The translations under genes and the position numbers were made by a program. A stretch of DNA of 64,000 bases from positions 1 through 64,000 of the forward strand of contig CAZWPX010000003.1 in the NCBI GenBank assembly GCA_964636125.1. Direction: 5' to 3'. Below are positions 25,267-34,025 of this stretch, piece after piece (position 1 is the first letter of the stretch; the number at the start of each line of letters is the position of its first letter). The notes beneath the pieces are model-generated. The model did not search any database. It worked only from the letters and a program-made list of their open reading frames with translations, and was not told where the DNA came from. The stretch is from CAJINA01 sp964636125 (GTDB lineage: Bacteria; Desulfobacterota; Desulfobacteria; Desulfobacterales; CAJINA01).

Positions 25267-27336
25267 TTACTCATTTTCCTTGTTGATCGCATCTATGATT
25301 TTTTCTGCCAGCTGGGCGGGAACTTCCTCATAATGAGAAAAATCCATGGCATATATACCGCGGCCGCCGGTCATGGATCTCAAGTCCGGCGCGTAGGTCT
25401 GGAACTCAGCCAGGGGGACCTGGGCATTGATCACCTGGTTCTTACCGGCGCTGTCCATGCCCATCACGCGGCCCCTGCGGCCGTTGAGATCACCCATGAT
25501 ATCACCCATGTAGTCATCCGGGGTGGTAACCGTCACTTTCATGATGGGTTCCAGTAAAACCGGCTTGGCTTCTGCCGCGGCCTTTTTAAATGCCAGGGAG
25601 CCGGCAATTTTAAACGCCATTTCCGAGGAGTCAACCGCATGGAAAGAGCCGTCATCCAGGGTAACCCGGAAATCAACACACGGGAAACCGGCCAGAACAC
25701 CTTTGATGGCCACCTCGACGATCCCTTTCTCAACAGCCGGGATGTAGGTTTTCGGAATCGCCCCACCGACGATGGCATCCACAAATTCAAAGCCCTTGCC
25801 GCGCGGCAGGGGTTCCATCTGGATCCAGCAGTCACCGAATTGTCCGTGACCACCGGATTGTTTTTTATGCTTGCCCTGGACACGCACTTTTTTCTTGATG
25901 GTTTCGCGGTAAGGGATCTTGGGCGTATTGAGGAGAACTTCCACATTAAATTTACGCTTGAGTTTTTCGATGGTGGCTTCAATGTGAACCTGGCCGGCAC
26001 CGGATATCAGAATCTCTTTTGTCTCCGCGTTTCTTTCAAGCTTGAGGGAGAGGTCTTCTTCCTGCATTTTGCCCAGTGACTGCCAGATTTTGTCCTCGTC
26101 CCCAGTGGCCTTGGATTCAAGGGCAAAACTGATCAATGCGGGCAGAGGTTCGGAAAATGGGTAAGTGATCTTGCGAGTGTCATCACAGAGGGCGTCGCCG
26201 GTGGTGGTTTCCTTGAGCTTGGCAACCGCCACAATGGACCCGGGACCGGCGGACTCGGCTGGTTTCTGCTCTTTTCCCGTAATGGTCAGCAGCTGATTGA
26301 AGCGTTCCTTGCTGGATTTGGTGGTGTTATAGATATTGCCGTCTGATCCCAGTGAACCGGAAACAACTCTAAAAAGTGAAAGGCGGCCCGCGTACGGGTC
26401 GGCAATGGTCTTAAATACAAAGCCGGAAAACGGTGCATCCGCATCCGGTTCGATGGAGATCTCTTCATCCCCAGCGTTGAAAGCGGTCCAGGGGCCCCGA
26501 TCTTCCGGGGAGGGCATACACTCTACAATGAACGAGCACAAGCGGTCGATCCCGATGTTGCTGGTGGCGCTGCCACACAAAACCGGTGCGAAGGTCCGTG
26601 AGGCAATGCCATTTTTCAGGGCTGCCTGAAATTCCGCATCACTGATGGTTTCGCCCTCCAGATACCTTTCCAGAAGTTCATCATCCGCTTCAGCAATATT
26701 TTCGATCAGCCCTTCTTTTTCAGCTTCGACCTGGTCCTGCATATCCGCCGGGATTTCAACCGGGTGGCCTTTGCCATTTTCATCGTAGGTATAGGCCTTC
26801 ATGGAGATGAGATCCACAACGCCGTTAAAGTCTTCTTCCTTACCAATGGGGAGCTGGAGAATAAGCGGTTTGACATCAAAAAATTCAGTGGCTTCCTGGA
26901 ACATCTTTTGAAAATCCGCACGCTCTTTATCGAGTTTGTTGATAAAGATCATGCAGGGCAGATTGTACGCTTTTGCAAATTCCAGGGCCAGTTCCGTCTG
27001 GACTTTAATACCATCCACCGCATCAATGGCAATCAAGCTGCTGTCGACGGCCTGCAGGCACAGTTTCGTGTCCGTAAAAAAGTTCTGGTCACCAGGCGTA
27101 TCGATGATGCTAATGGTGTGTTTATCCCATGAAAAACGTGCAAACCCGCTACTGATACTTGAGGTCCGCTTCAATTCCTCAGGTTCAAAGTCCATGACCG
27201 TATTGCCATCTTCGACCCGGCCATGCCGATTGGTTTCGCCGGCATTGAACAGCATGGCTTCCGCCAGGGATGTTTTACCCGCACCACTGTGTGCGGCCAG
27301 GGCAATATTTCTTAAACTATTTGCATTGTCAGTCAT
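25267..27336 (-). CDS. EF-G paralogue (translation elongation factor G-like GTPase)
   Basis: A 689-residue GTPase of EF-G length with all five domains. G1 is AHSGAGKT (about 15-22), where canonical EF-G has AHIDAGKT; G3 is DTPGDQ and G4 is NKLD, so GTP binding looks intact. The C-terminal half contains the domain IV/V segments seen in EF-G (GGHGQFGDC, GSLAFKKAA). The altered G1 places it among the EF-G-2-like paralogues, whose role in cells with a standard EF-G is still debated; no rpsL, rpsG or tuf genes surround it, as they would for the principal fusA. AGGAG lies 5 nt before the ATG. Confidence 0.87.
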   Translation of the reverse strand: MTDNANSLRNIALAAHSGAGKTSLAEAMLFNAGETNRHGRVEDGNTVMDFEPEELKRTSSISSGFARFSWDKHTISIIDTPGDQNFFTDTKLCLQAVDSSLIAIDAVDGIKVQTELALEFAKAYNLPCMIFINKLDKERADFQKMFQEATEFFDVKPLILQLPIGKEEDFNGVVDLISMKAYTYDENGKGHPVEIPADMQDQVEAEKEGLIENIAEADDELLERYLEGETISDAEFQAALKNGIASRTFAPVLCGSATSNIGIDRLCSFIVECMPSPEDRGPWTAFNAGDEEISIEPDADAPFSGFVFKTIADPYAGRLSLFRVVSGSLGSDGNIYNTTKSSKERFNQLLTITGKEQKPAESAGPGSIVAVAKLKETTTGDALCDDTRKITYPFSEPLPALISFALESKATGDEDKIWQSLGKMQEEDLSLKLERNAETKEILISGAGQVHIEATIEKLKRKFNVEVLLNTPKIPYRETIKKKVRVQGKHKKQSGGHGQFGDCWIQMEPLPRGKGFEFVDAIVGGAIPKTYIPAVEKGIVEVAIKGVLAGFPCVDFRVTLDDGSFHAVDSSEMAFKIAGSLAFKKAAAEAKPVLLEPIMKVTVTTPDDYMGDIMGDLNGRRGRVMGMDSAGKNQVINAQVPLAEFQTYAPDLRSMTGGRGIYAMDFSHYEEVPAQLAEKIIDAINKENE

Positions 27337-27442
27337 TTAAACTCCTCTCTAAGGTTTGAATTTCCTGATACGCCCCCATTGGCACGGTATGACCGTAAAA
27401 CGTTTTTAATACAAGCGATATTGGAAAAAATCAAGATAAAAT

Positions 27443-28183
27443 TCAGGAACCTTTGAGGTAAACCATAAATTCGCGATTGCCTTTGGGGCCCCGGATCGGA
27501 GAGGGGATGACGGCTGCAGTTACCAGTCCAGAATCTTTAAAAAAATCGGTCAGTCCGGCAATGACCTGCTGGTGCAAAGCCGCATCACGAACGACGCCAC
27601 CTTTGCCGACCCGGCCCTTGCCGACTTCAAATTGCGGTTTTATCAACGCCAGAATCAGCGTTCCGGGGCGCATGAACTTGCGGACAGCCGGGACGACCAA
27701 TTTTAGAGAGATGAAAGAGGCATCTATGGTTACCAGGTCTACAGCCGTTTTCACGACCTCACGGGACATGTGGCGGATATTGGTTCTTTCCAGGACGATG
27801 ACCCGCGGGTCGGTGCGCAGTGACCAGGCCAGTTGTCCGTAGCCCACATCAACGGCGTAAACACATTTAGCCCCATACTGCAGCAGGCAGTCCGTGAAAC
27901 CGCCCGTGGAGGCGCCCACATCCAGGCAGACCATATCCGTCACATCGATGCGGGTTTCGTTCAGCGCTGCGGCAAGTTTCAATCCGCCCCGGCTGACATA
28001 GAGAAGGTCCTCGCCCTGCAAGGTTATGGCTGCCTCGGACGCCACCAGAGATCCCGGTTTTTCCCGGGGCAGGCCATCCACCAGAACACCGCCTGACAGG
28101 ATCAGCGCCCGGGCCCGCTGCCGGCTGGCGGCCAGCCCGTTTTTTACCAGAAGCAGGTCAAGTCTTGATTTTTTAGTTGCCAT
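27443..28183 (-). CDS. tlyA: TlyA-type rRNA 2'-O-methyltransferase / S4 protein
   Basis: A 246-residue protein with an N-terminal S4 RNA-binding domain (KSRLDLLLVKNGLA ... ILSGGVLVDG) and an FtsJ-like SAM domain (LDVGASTGGFTDCLL, then YGQLAWSLRTD and IDASFISLK). TlyA enzymes 2'-O-methylate rRNA and some members have haemolysin activity. No ribosome site can be seen before the ATG: a repeat fragment (28185-28220) lies directly upstream, so its expression may have been affected. Length and motifs are normal. Confidence 0.9.
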   Translation of the reverse strand: MATKKSRLDLLLVKNGLAASRQRARALILSGGVLVDGLPREKPGSLVASEAAITLQGEDLLYVSRGGLKLAAALNETRIDVTDMVCLDVGASTGGFTDCLLQYGAKCVYAVDVGYGQLAWSLRTDPRVIVLERTNIRHMSREVVKTAVDLVTIDASFISLKLVVPAVRKFMRPGTLILALIKPQFEVGKGRVGKGGVVRDAALHQQVIAGLTDFFKDSGLVTAAVIPSPIRGPKGNREFMVYLKGS

Positions 28184-28184
28184 G

Positions 28185-28220
28185 GATCACTTCAAACTTT
28201 AGCTCACTTTAGGCACTTGC
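28185..28220. repeat. partial copy of AGTGATCTAAAGT-family repeat
   Basis: GATCACTTCAAACTTTAGCTCAC and the following TTAGGCACTT match the right end of the element at 8629-8660 with a single base change. It begins two bases before the tlyA start codon in the transcript, occupying the normal ribosome-site position. Confidence 0.75.
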
Positions 28221-28276
28221 CTCAATTTTTCACGGCATAGCCATTTTTTTCTGGATGCCCCTGGCGGAGGGTGTGC

Positions 28277-30154
28277 CTACGATCGCATTGCCTGGGCCGC
28301 GGCCACTATGCCGTCTGCGTCCAGGCCGTATCTGGATCGGAGTATATCCGGGGCGCCGTGCTCCACAAACTGGTCAGGAACACCGATGCGCTTCAGCCTG
28401 AATCCGGTCACCCCGGCATCACTCAGACACTCCAGCACGGCGCTCCCGAATCCACCCTGGCGCACATTATCCTCAACGGTGATAATGCAAGGATGCTGCC
28501 GGGCAAGGCTGGCAATCAACTCGGTGTCCAGCGGCTTAACAAAGCGGGCGTTGACAACGGTGGCCAAAACGCCCTGGCTCTCCAAACTGTCGGCCGCGGT
28601 CAGGGCGTCCGTGACACACCGGCCAATGGCCAGGATCAGCAGGTCCGAGCCGGAACGCAGTGTCTCGGCTTTGCCCATCTCGAGCGGCCGGATCTCTTTT
28701 TCAATGACTGCCCCGGTGCCTTTGCCCCGCGGGTAGCGCAGTGCGATGGGACCCGGGTGGTCCACCGCCGATTGCAGCATGCGGCGTAACTCATTTTCAT
28801 CTTTAGGCGCCATTATCACCATGTTGGGAAGGCTGCGCAGAAAGGAAAGATCGAAAACACCATGATGCGTGGGCCCGTCTTCCCCGACCAGTCCACCCCG
28901 GTCAATGGCAAACACCACCGGCAGTGCCTCGATGCAGACATCATGCACAATCTGGTCGAAACCACGCTGCAGAAATGTCGAATAGATGGCCACCACCGGT
29001 TTCAACCCTTCAGTGGCAAGCCCCGCTGCAAAGGTGACGCCGTGTTGTTCGGCAATGCCCACATCGAAGAAGCGGTCGGGAAATTTCCGGGCAAATTCCG
29101 AGAGGCCCGTTCCCTCGGGCATGGCGGCCGTCACCGCGATAATACGTTCATCACCGGCTGCCATCTCTACCATGGTTTGGCCGAACACCTCCGTATAAGA
29201 GGGGATTTCACTATAAGCGCAGGTGCCGTTGCCCGTTTCAATTTGAAAACTGCCGCAGCCGTGAAAATAGACCGGGTTTTTTTCAGCCGGGCGGTAGCCT
29301 TTCCCTTTGGTGGTGGTTACATGCAGCAGCACCGGTTCATGCAAATGTTTAATATTCGTTAATATTTCTATTAGATGGGACAACCTGTGGCCGTTTATCG
29401 GGCCAAAATACTCGAAATTAAAAGCTTCGAACAGCATGCCGGGCGTGACAAAAGTTTTAAACGATTCTTCAGAACGCTTGGCAATCTGGTAGACATCGTC
29501 ACCAATTTTGGGGAGTGATTTAAGAAACACACCCAAGTCTTTGCGCCACCCCTGGAGCTTGCGGGCCGAAAAGGTTCGGCTCAGGAAAGAGGAGAGGGCA
29601 CCCACATTTTGTGATATGGACATGTCATTGTCATTCAAGATGACAATGATGTCACGGTCCTTGTGCGTATCCCCGGCCTGATTAAGGCCCTCGTAGGCCA
29701 GGCCGGCCGTCATGGAACCATCGCCGATGACGGCAATCACCTTGGACTTTTCATTCTTGATTTTTTTGGCGCAGGCAATACCCAGGCCGGCAGAAATCGA
29801 GGTGCTGCTGTGCCCGGTGGTAAAAGCATCGCAGGGATTTTCACTCCTTTTGGTAAAACCGGAAAGTCCCCCATGCTGCCGCAGCGTGTTGAAATCCGCC
29901 CGGCGCCCGGTCAGCAACTTGTGGGCGTAGGCCTGGTGGCCAACATCCCAGATCAACTTATCCGTGGGGATGTCAAACACGTAATGAATGGCGATGGCGA
30001 GTTCCACCGCCCCGAGGCTGGAAGCCAGATGCCCACCTGTCTTTGAAACGACCTGAACAATAATGCTACGCAATTCTTCTGCGATTACAGGTAGTTGTGA
30101 TCGGTTAAGTTTTTGAAGATCCCCAGGGTTGTTTATGGTCTCTATTAGGCTCAA
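28277..30154 (-). CDS. dxs: 1-deoxy-D-xylulose-5-phosphate synthase
   Basis: A 625-residue thiamine-diphosphate enzyme, the first step of the MEP isoprenoid pathway. Family segments are present: DVGHQAYAHKLLTGR, the ThDP/Mg motif GDGSMTAGLAYEGLNQAG with NDNDMSIS, and the central IAEQHGVTFAAGLA and DRGGLVGEDGPTHHG. The start is TTG at 30154 with AGGAA some way upstream. It follows ispA by 13 nt in a dxs-ispA-xseB-xseA order typical of proteobacteria, here running from xseA down to dxs. Confidence 0.97.
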   Translation of the reverse strand: MSLIETINNPGDLQKLNRSQLPVIAEELRSIIVQVVSKTGGHLASSLGAVELAIAIHYVFDIPTDKLIWDVGHQAYAHKLLTGRRADFNTLRQHGGLSGFTKRSENPCDAFTTGHSSTSISAGLGIACAKKIKNEKSKVIAVIGDGSMTAGLAYEGLNQAGDTHKDRDIIVILNDNDMSISQNVGALSSFLSRTFSARKLQGWRKDLGVFLKSLPKIGDDVYQIAKRSEESFKTFVTPGMLFEAFNFEYFGPINGHRLSHLIEILTNIKHLHEPVLLHVTTTKGKGYRPAEKNPVYFHGCGSFQIETGNGTCAYSEIPSYTEVFGQTMVEMAAGDERIIAVTAAMPEGTGLSEFARKFPDRFFDVGIAEQHGVTFAAGLATEGLKPVVAIYSTFLQRGFDQIVHDVCIEALPVVFAIDRGGLVGEDGPTHHGVFDLSFLRSLPNMVIMAPKDENELRRMLQSAVDHPGPIALRYPRGKGTGAVIEKEIRPLEMGKAETLRSGSDLLILAIGRCVTDALTAADSLESQGVLATVVNARFVKPLDTELIASLARQHPCIITVEDNVRQGGFGSAVLECLSDAGVTGFRLKRIGVPDQFVEHGAPDILRSRYGLDADGIVAAAQAMRS

Positions 30155-30167
30155 TGATCCAGAATTC

Positions 30168-31070
30168 CTATCTGTGGCGTGCGATAATATAGGTTGCCAA
30201 TGCTTCTAAAGGTTCAGACCTGTTATCAAAAATGTCAAGCGCCCGCAAGGCTTTCGATATCAAATCGCCTGCCAGGCGCTGCGACCCGGCCAGTCCCATC
30301 AGGGCCGGGTAGGTGCTTTTGTTTCTTTCCAGGTCAGTCCCGGTGGCCTTGCCCAACAATTCCGGGTCCCCGGTGACATTGAGGATGTCATCCATTACCT
30401 GAAATGCCAGCCCGATATGCCCGGCGTATTCGCGCAGGCGTTCGATCTGGTCGGGCCGTGCCCCACCGAGAATGGCCCCGGTTTCCACCGACGCAACGAT
30501 CAGTGCCCCGGTTTTCAAGGCGTGCATCTTTTCCAGTTCATGCAGTTCAAGTGGGTTCTGCTCTGCGGCCATATCTCTCATCTGGCCTTCGATCATGCCC
30601 TGGTGGCCAGCGGCTCCGGCAACGATCCGCATGACCTCAATCCAGCGGCCGGGGTTGATGTCAGATTCAATTGCGGCCTGGGACAGGGTTTCAAATGCCA
30701 GTGTTAACAGGCCATCTCCCGCCAGGACCGCGGTGGCCTCATCGAACGCCACATGACAGGTGGCCCGACCGCGGCGCAGGTCGTCATCATCCATGGCCGG
30801 CAGGTCATCGTGGATAAGGGAGTAGGTGTGTATCATTTCAAGGGCACCGGCCGCAGCCAGAATCGCAGGCCGGTCCGGATCGGCGGCGCCCACAGCATCA
30901 GCCGCCGCCAGACAAAGGGCTGGCCGCACCCTTTTGCCCCCGGCCATGAGGGAGTAACCCATGGCGGCCTGGATGCCTGTCGGGCAGCGGCCATTTACCT
31001 TCAAGCGACTTTCAAGATCGCCATCGACCGCTCTGCGGCATTGGGCCAGGTAGGCCGGAAAATCAAACAT
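30168..31070 (-). CDS. ispA: polyprenyl diphosphate synthase (farnesyl/geranylgeranyl type)
   Basis: A 300-residue prenyltransferase that joins isopentenyl diphosphate units. The first Asp-rich motif is DDLPAMDDDDLRRG and the second is DDILNVTGD; GGKRVRPAL near the start is also typical. The length and position between xseB and dxs fit IspA. Product chain length cannot be set from sequence alone. It overlaps the xseB end by 8 nt (ATGTTTGA), indicating translational coupling. Confidence 0.93.
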   Translation of the reverse strand: MFDFPAYLAQCRRAVDGDLESRLKVNGRCPTGIQAAMGYSLMAGGKRVRPALCLAAADAVGAADPDRPAILAAAGALEMIHTYSLIHDDLPAMDDDDLRRGRATCHVAFDEATAVLAGDGLLTLAFETLSQAAIESDINPGRWIEVMRIVAGAAGHQGMIEGQMRDMAAEQNPLELHELEKMHALKTGALIVASVETGAILGGARPDQIERLREYAGHIGLAFQVMDDILNVTGDPELLGKATGTDLERNKSTYPALMGLAGSQRLAGDLISKALRALDIFDNRSEPLEALATYIIARHR

Positions 31071-31302
31071 CAGGGGTCACGCTCCCGGGAAAATCTTTTG
31101 AATGCATATCGCCCTGGCTGTCGGCCAGCAGCAGGGTGACCTTTTTTTCGGTTTCATCCAGCCGGTCGGCACAGAATTTTGACAATACCATGCCCTCTTC
31201 AAATTTTTTAAGCGCCCTGTCCAGGGGGATATCACCTTCTTCAAGATCCTGCACAATCTTTTCCAATTGCTTCAAGGCGCTCTCAAATGTCTTTTTGGCC
31301 AT
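31063..31302 (-). CDS. xseB: exodeoxyribonuclease VII small subunit
   Basis: A 79-residue protein from the ATG at 31302, with AAGGAG 8 nt upstream (an in-frame start at 31347 lies inside xseA). The whole length matches XseB: FESALKQLEKIVQDLEEGDIPLDRALKKFEEG, then a short helix. It forms the small subunit with XseA, overlapping the xseA 3' end by 20 nt and ispA by 8 nt. Confidence 0.93.
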   Translation of the reverse strand: MAKKTFESALKQLEKIVQDLEEGDIPLDRALKKFEEGMVLSKFCADRLDETEKKVTLLLADSQGDMHSKDFPGSVTPDV

Positions 31303-32644
31303 CAGGGGTCTCCTTTTCGACTCTTGCCTGCAATGCTCCCCGGGCAACGATAATTTCTAAGCGTTCCCCGTCATTGACGGCGTCCGGGTCGTCTACAAGC
31401 CGCTTTTCCATCAGGGTGCGGGTGATACTGTAACCGCGTTTTAAAGTTGCTTTGGGATCCAGGGCAGCCAGCCGGGCAGCCGTTTCACGGTATTGCGACT
31501 GGTTCATTTGTAGTTTTATATTTATGTATAACGTTAGGTTATGCCTATATTGTTCAAGTTTTTCTTTATGTCTTGCCAGCTGCTTTTGCGGGCTGAGACG
31601 TTGCAGGGTGTCACCCCTGTGGCCCAACCTTTCCCGGGCCAGGCTCAAGGTCCCCGTCATTGTCCGGGCCAGCCGATCACTGTAATCATCCACCTTGAGC
31701 CGGGCGTCCTGGATAATTCTGACCGGGTCTTTCAGGCGCTGACGCAACTCTTTCAGGCGCCGGATCCTTTGGTCGATAATATTGGTGATAAGGTGATTTA
31801 AAGTGTCAGTATAACTGGTAATAGATGCTTTCAGTTCCAATTTTACGGGCACAGCCAGTTCTGCTGCGGCCGAGGGTGTCGGCGCCCTGAGATCGGCAAC
31901 AAAGTCTGCAATGGTAAAGTCGGTTTCATGGCCAACCGCCGAAATGACCGGTATCCGGCAAGCGTGGACGGCGCGGGCTACAGCTTCGGTGTTAAAGGCC
32001 TGCAGGTCCTCCAGCGAACCGCCGCCCCTGGCCAGGATCACAACATCCGGTGCGTCGCTTTGCGCGAGCAGCTCAAAAGCGGAGACGATCTCCTCTGCGG
32101 CTTCGGCGCCCTGGACCTTAACCGGCAGTATCTCGACCTGCAAGTTCTGATAACGACGATCCAGTATATTTAGAATGTCATGTACCACAGCACCGGTCGG
32201 TGAGGTGATAATAGATAATCTGCGGGGCAGCTCGGGCACTGTTTTTTTGTGGTCGCTCCTGAAAAGTCCTTCCTGTTCCAGACGGGCTTTGAGTTGTTCA
32301 AAGGCAACCTGCAGCGCACCCACACCATCGGGCTCAAGGTATTCAAGGATAATCTGGTAGGACCCCCGGGGCTCATACAGGCTGATCCGCCCGAAGCCGA
32401 TGACCTGCATGCCATGCTCCGGTAGAAATTTGAGATTCCGATTCTGGCCTTTAAACATCACGGCCGATATTTGCGATCCGCTGTCTTTGAGCGAAAAATA
32501 GAAATGCCCGGACGCCGGTATCCGGAAATTTGAGATCTCACCGCAGATCCAGACAAACGGAAAAGATTTTTCCAGGAGGGATTTAATCCGGGTGTTTAAC
32601 TGGGAAACGGTGAGGATGCTCTTATTCTGCGAAGAGACGTTCAA
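31283..32644 (-). CDS. xseA: exodeoxyribonuclease VII large subunit
   Basis: A 453-residue protein with an N-terminal OB fold (about 8-105: VSQLNTRIKSLLE, VWICGEISN) and the catalytic domain (LSIITSPTGAVVHDIL, ARGGGSLEDL, VGHETDFTIADF), followed by a long coiled coil to about 400. These are complete family features of the DNA-degrading subunit. The TTG at 32644 is the only plausible start, with AAGG upstream. It begins the xseA-xseB-ispA-dxs block. Confidence 0.95.
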   Translation of the reverse strand: MNVSSQNKSILTVSQLNTRIKSLLEKSFPFVWICGEISNFRIPASGHFYFSLKDSGSQISAVMFKGQNRNLKFLPEHGMQVIGFGRISLYEPRGSYQIILEYLEPDGVGALQVAFEQLKARLEQEGLFRSDHKKTVPELPRRLSIITSPTGAVVHDILNILDRRYQNLQVEILPVKVQGAEAAEEIVSAFELLAQSDAPDVVILARGGGSLEDLQAFNTEAVARAVHACRIPVISAVGHETDFTIADFVADLRAPTPSAAAELAVPVKLELKASITSYTDTLNHLITNIIDQRIRRLKELRQRLKDPVRIIQDARLKVDDYSDRLARTMTGTLSLARERLGHRGDTLQRLSPQKQLARHKEKLEQYRHNLTLYINIKLQMNQSQYRETAARLAALDPKATLKRGYSITRTLMEKRLVDDPDAVNDGERLEIIVARGALQARVEKETPDGQKDI

Positions 32645-32745
32645 AGTTGAAAAGCCTTTGGTTACAATCCCTTGCCGGGAAAATGGTGTATTTAACTAAC
32701 CCCACAACGTCTGATAAGATATATTATGTAAACTTTTACAATATT

Positions 32746-33015
32746 CTATTTCCGGGATTCCCCGGACAGCAGTTCCCTCACGGCCGGGACCACGAACTCC
32801 CCGCTGTGTTCGAATTCCCGCAGGCACTCGCTGAGTAGACTGACTTTCTTCTGTACGCTGTTGTGCTTGTTCATGATAAAAAGATGTTTGCCCCGTACCA
32901 GGCATAATCCACTCTTTACTTTTATCCCGGTGACCCGGAAATTTTGCTCTTTGACCTCGATCCCGAGTTTTTCTGCCAGGATTTTAAGTTCTTCGTAAAC
33001 CTGTATTGGTTTCAT
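32746..33015 (-). CDS. small uncharacterised protein, conserved-looking
   Basis: An 89-residue acidic-basic soluble protein without signal or membrane segment. Pattern: an N-terminal amphipathic helix (YEELKILAEKLGIEV), then KSGLCLVRGKHLFIMNKH and a Leu-rich helix (SLLSECLREF). The Gly-Leu-Cys loop between strands is suggestive of a small conserved fold, and I believe similar proteins occur in sulfate-reducing deltaproteobacteria, but cannot name a domain. It precedes xseA by about 100 bases and may share its transcription. Confidence 0.65.
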   Translation of the reverse strand: MKPIQVYEELKILAEKLGIEVKEQNFRVTGIKVKSGLCLVRGKHLFIMNKHNSVQKKVSLLSECLREFEHSGEFVVPAVRELLSGESRK

Positions 33016-33148
33016 ATGGCACCAGTGTCAGATTCCGTCGTACCGGCGACTGCCCGGCATTCGCATAGCGTATTTCAAATCGGACTATAGATAATATTTT
33101 TAATGTCTTCTGGCAACCTTCTTTTTAAGGATATTTTACCGATATCGC

Positions 33149-33177
33149 TTGAAAAGGCGTCCGGATGTGTTTATATT
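33149..33177 (+). promoter_or_regulatory. sigma-70-type promoter of Bax-inhibitor-1 gene
   Basis: TTGAAA (33149-33154), an exact 17-base spacer and TATATT (33172-33177) lie 47 nt before the ATG, in a divergent gap. Confidence 0.7.
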
Positions 33178-33223
33178 ACCGGTACGTTGAATTTGCTTAC
33201 AATTTACCAAACAGGAGGATGCA

Positions 33224-33946
33224 ATGCAGTCAGTACCTTATGCGGGATCACAAACTCAGGTCCAGGTGAACTCGTTTATCCGCAGCGTTTACAACTGGAT
33301 GGCCATTGCCCTGGCTTTGACCGGTTTTACGGCCTATTATGTGGCCAACAGTCCCCAGATCCTGAGCCTGTTCTTTAATGTCGTCGGCAATCGCCTGCAG
33401 CCGTCCATGCTGTTCTGGGGCTGCCTGATCGGCGAACTGGCCCTGGTGTTCACGCTGAGTGCCCGGGTCCAGAAAATGAAAGCCCAGACTGCCACGGCGC
33501 TCTTTATACTTTACTCGGTCCTCAACGGGGTCACGCTCTCGTCTATTTTTATCGTGTACACCCGTTCTTCCATCACATCCGTGTTTTTCGTCTGTTCCGC
33601 GACCTTTGTGGCGACCAGTCTTTTCGGCTATTTTACCAAGAAAGACCTCACCTCCATGGGACAGTTTATGTTCATGGGCCTGATCGGGATTGTCATCGCG
33701 TCTGTGGCCAACTTTTTCTTTAAAAGTTCCGGTATGCAGATGATTATCAGCTACGTCGGGGTGATTGTGTTTGTGGGCCTGACCGCCTACGATACCCAGA
33801 AATTAAAGGGTATGGCGCTCTCCCAGCCGGCGGATGTGTCGGCCGGGGTTATTCGCAAAGGCGCCCTGCTGGGTGCCCTGACCTTATACCTTGATTTCAT
33901 AAATCTTTTCCTGATGCTCCTGCACATTCTGGGAAACAGAGAGTGA
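33224..33946 (+). CDS. Bax-inhibitor-1 / YccA family membrane protein
   Basis: A 240-residue integral membrane protein with seven predicted segments and the family signature (ALTGFTAYYVA, LILYSVLNGVTLSSIF, VGLTAYDTQKLKGM). Members of this family mediate cation or proton-dependent calcium leak, and YccA inhibits FtsH in E. coli. The ribosome site CAGGAGG lies 5 nt before the ATG. It is a single-gene unit bounded by a promoter upstream and a terminator downstream. Confidence 0.93.
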   Translation: MQSVPYAGSQTQVQVNSFIRSVYNWMAIALALTGFTAYYVANSPQILSLFFNVVGNRLQPSMLFWGCLIGELALVFTLSARVQKMKAQTATALFILYSVLNGVTLSSIFIVYTRSSITSVFFVCSATFVATSLFGYFTKKDLTSMGQFMFMGLIGIVIASVANFFFKSSGMQMIISYVGVIVFVGLTAYDTQKLKGMALSQPADVSAGVIRKGALLGALTLYLDFINLFLMLLHILGNRE

Positions 33947-33975
33947 TCTTGAGCACCTGATCCCTGAAAATCGAT

Positions 33976-34013
33976 AAACGCCCTTGCCTGAGAATTCAGG
34001 AGGGGCGTTTTTT
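33976..34013 (+). terminator. rho-independent terminator after Bax-inhibitor-1 gene
   Basis: AAACGCCC (33976-33983) pairs with GGGCGTTT (34003-34010), with an inner CCTG/CAGG stem, and the T run continues to 34013. The terminator lies just before the efflux operon start at 34026. Confidence 0.85.
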
Positions 34014-34025
34014 GTAGCTTTGCTG

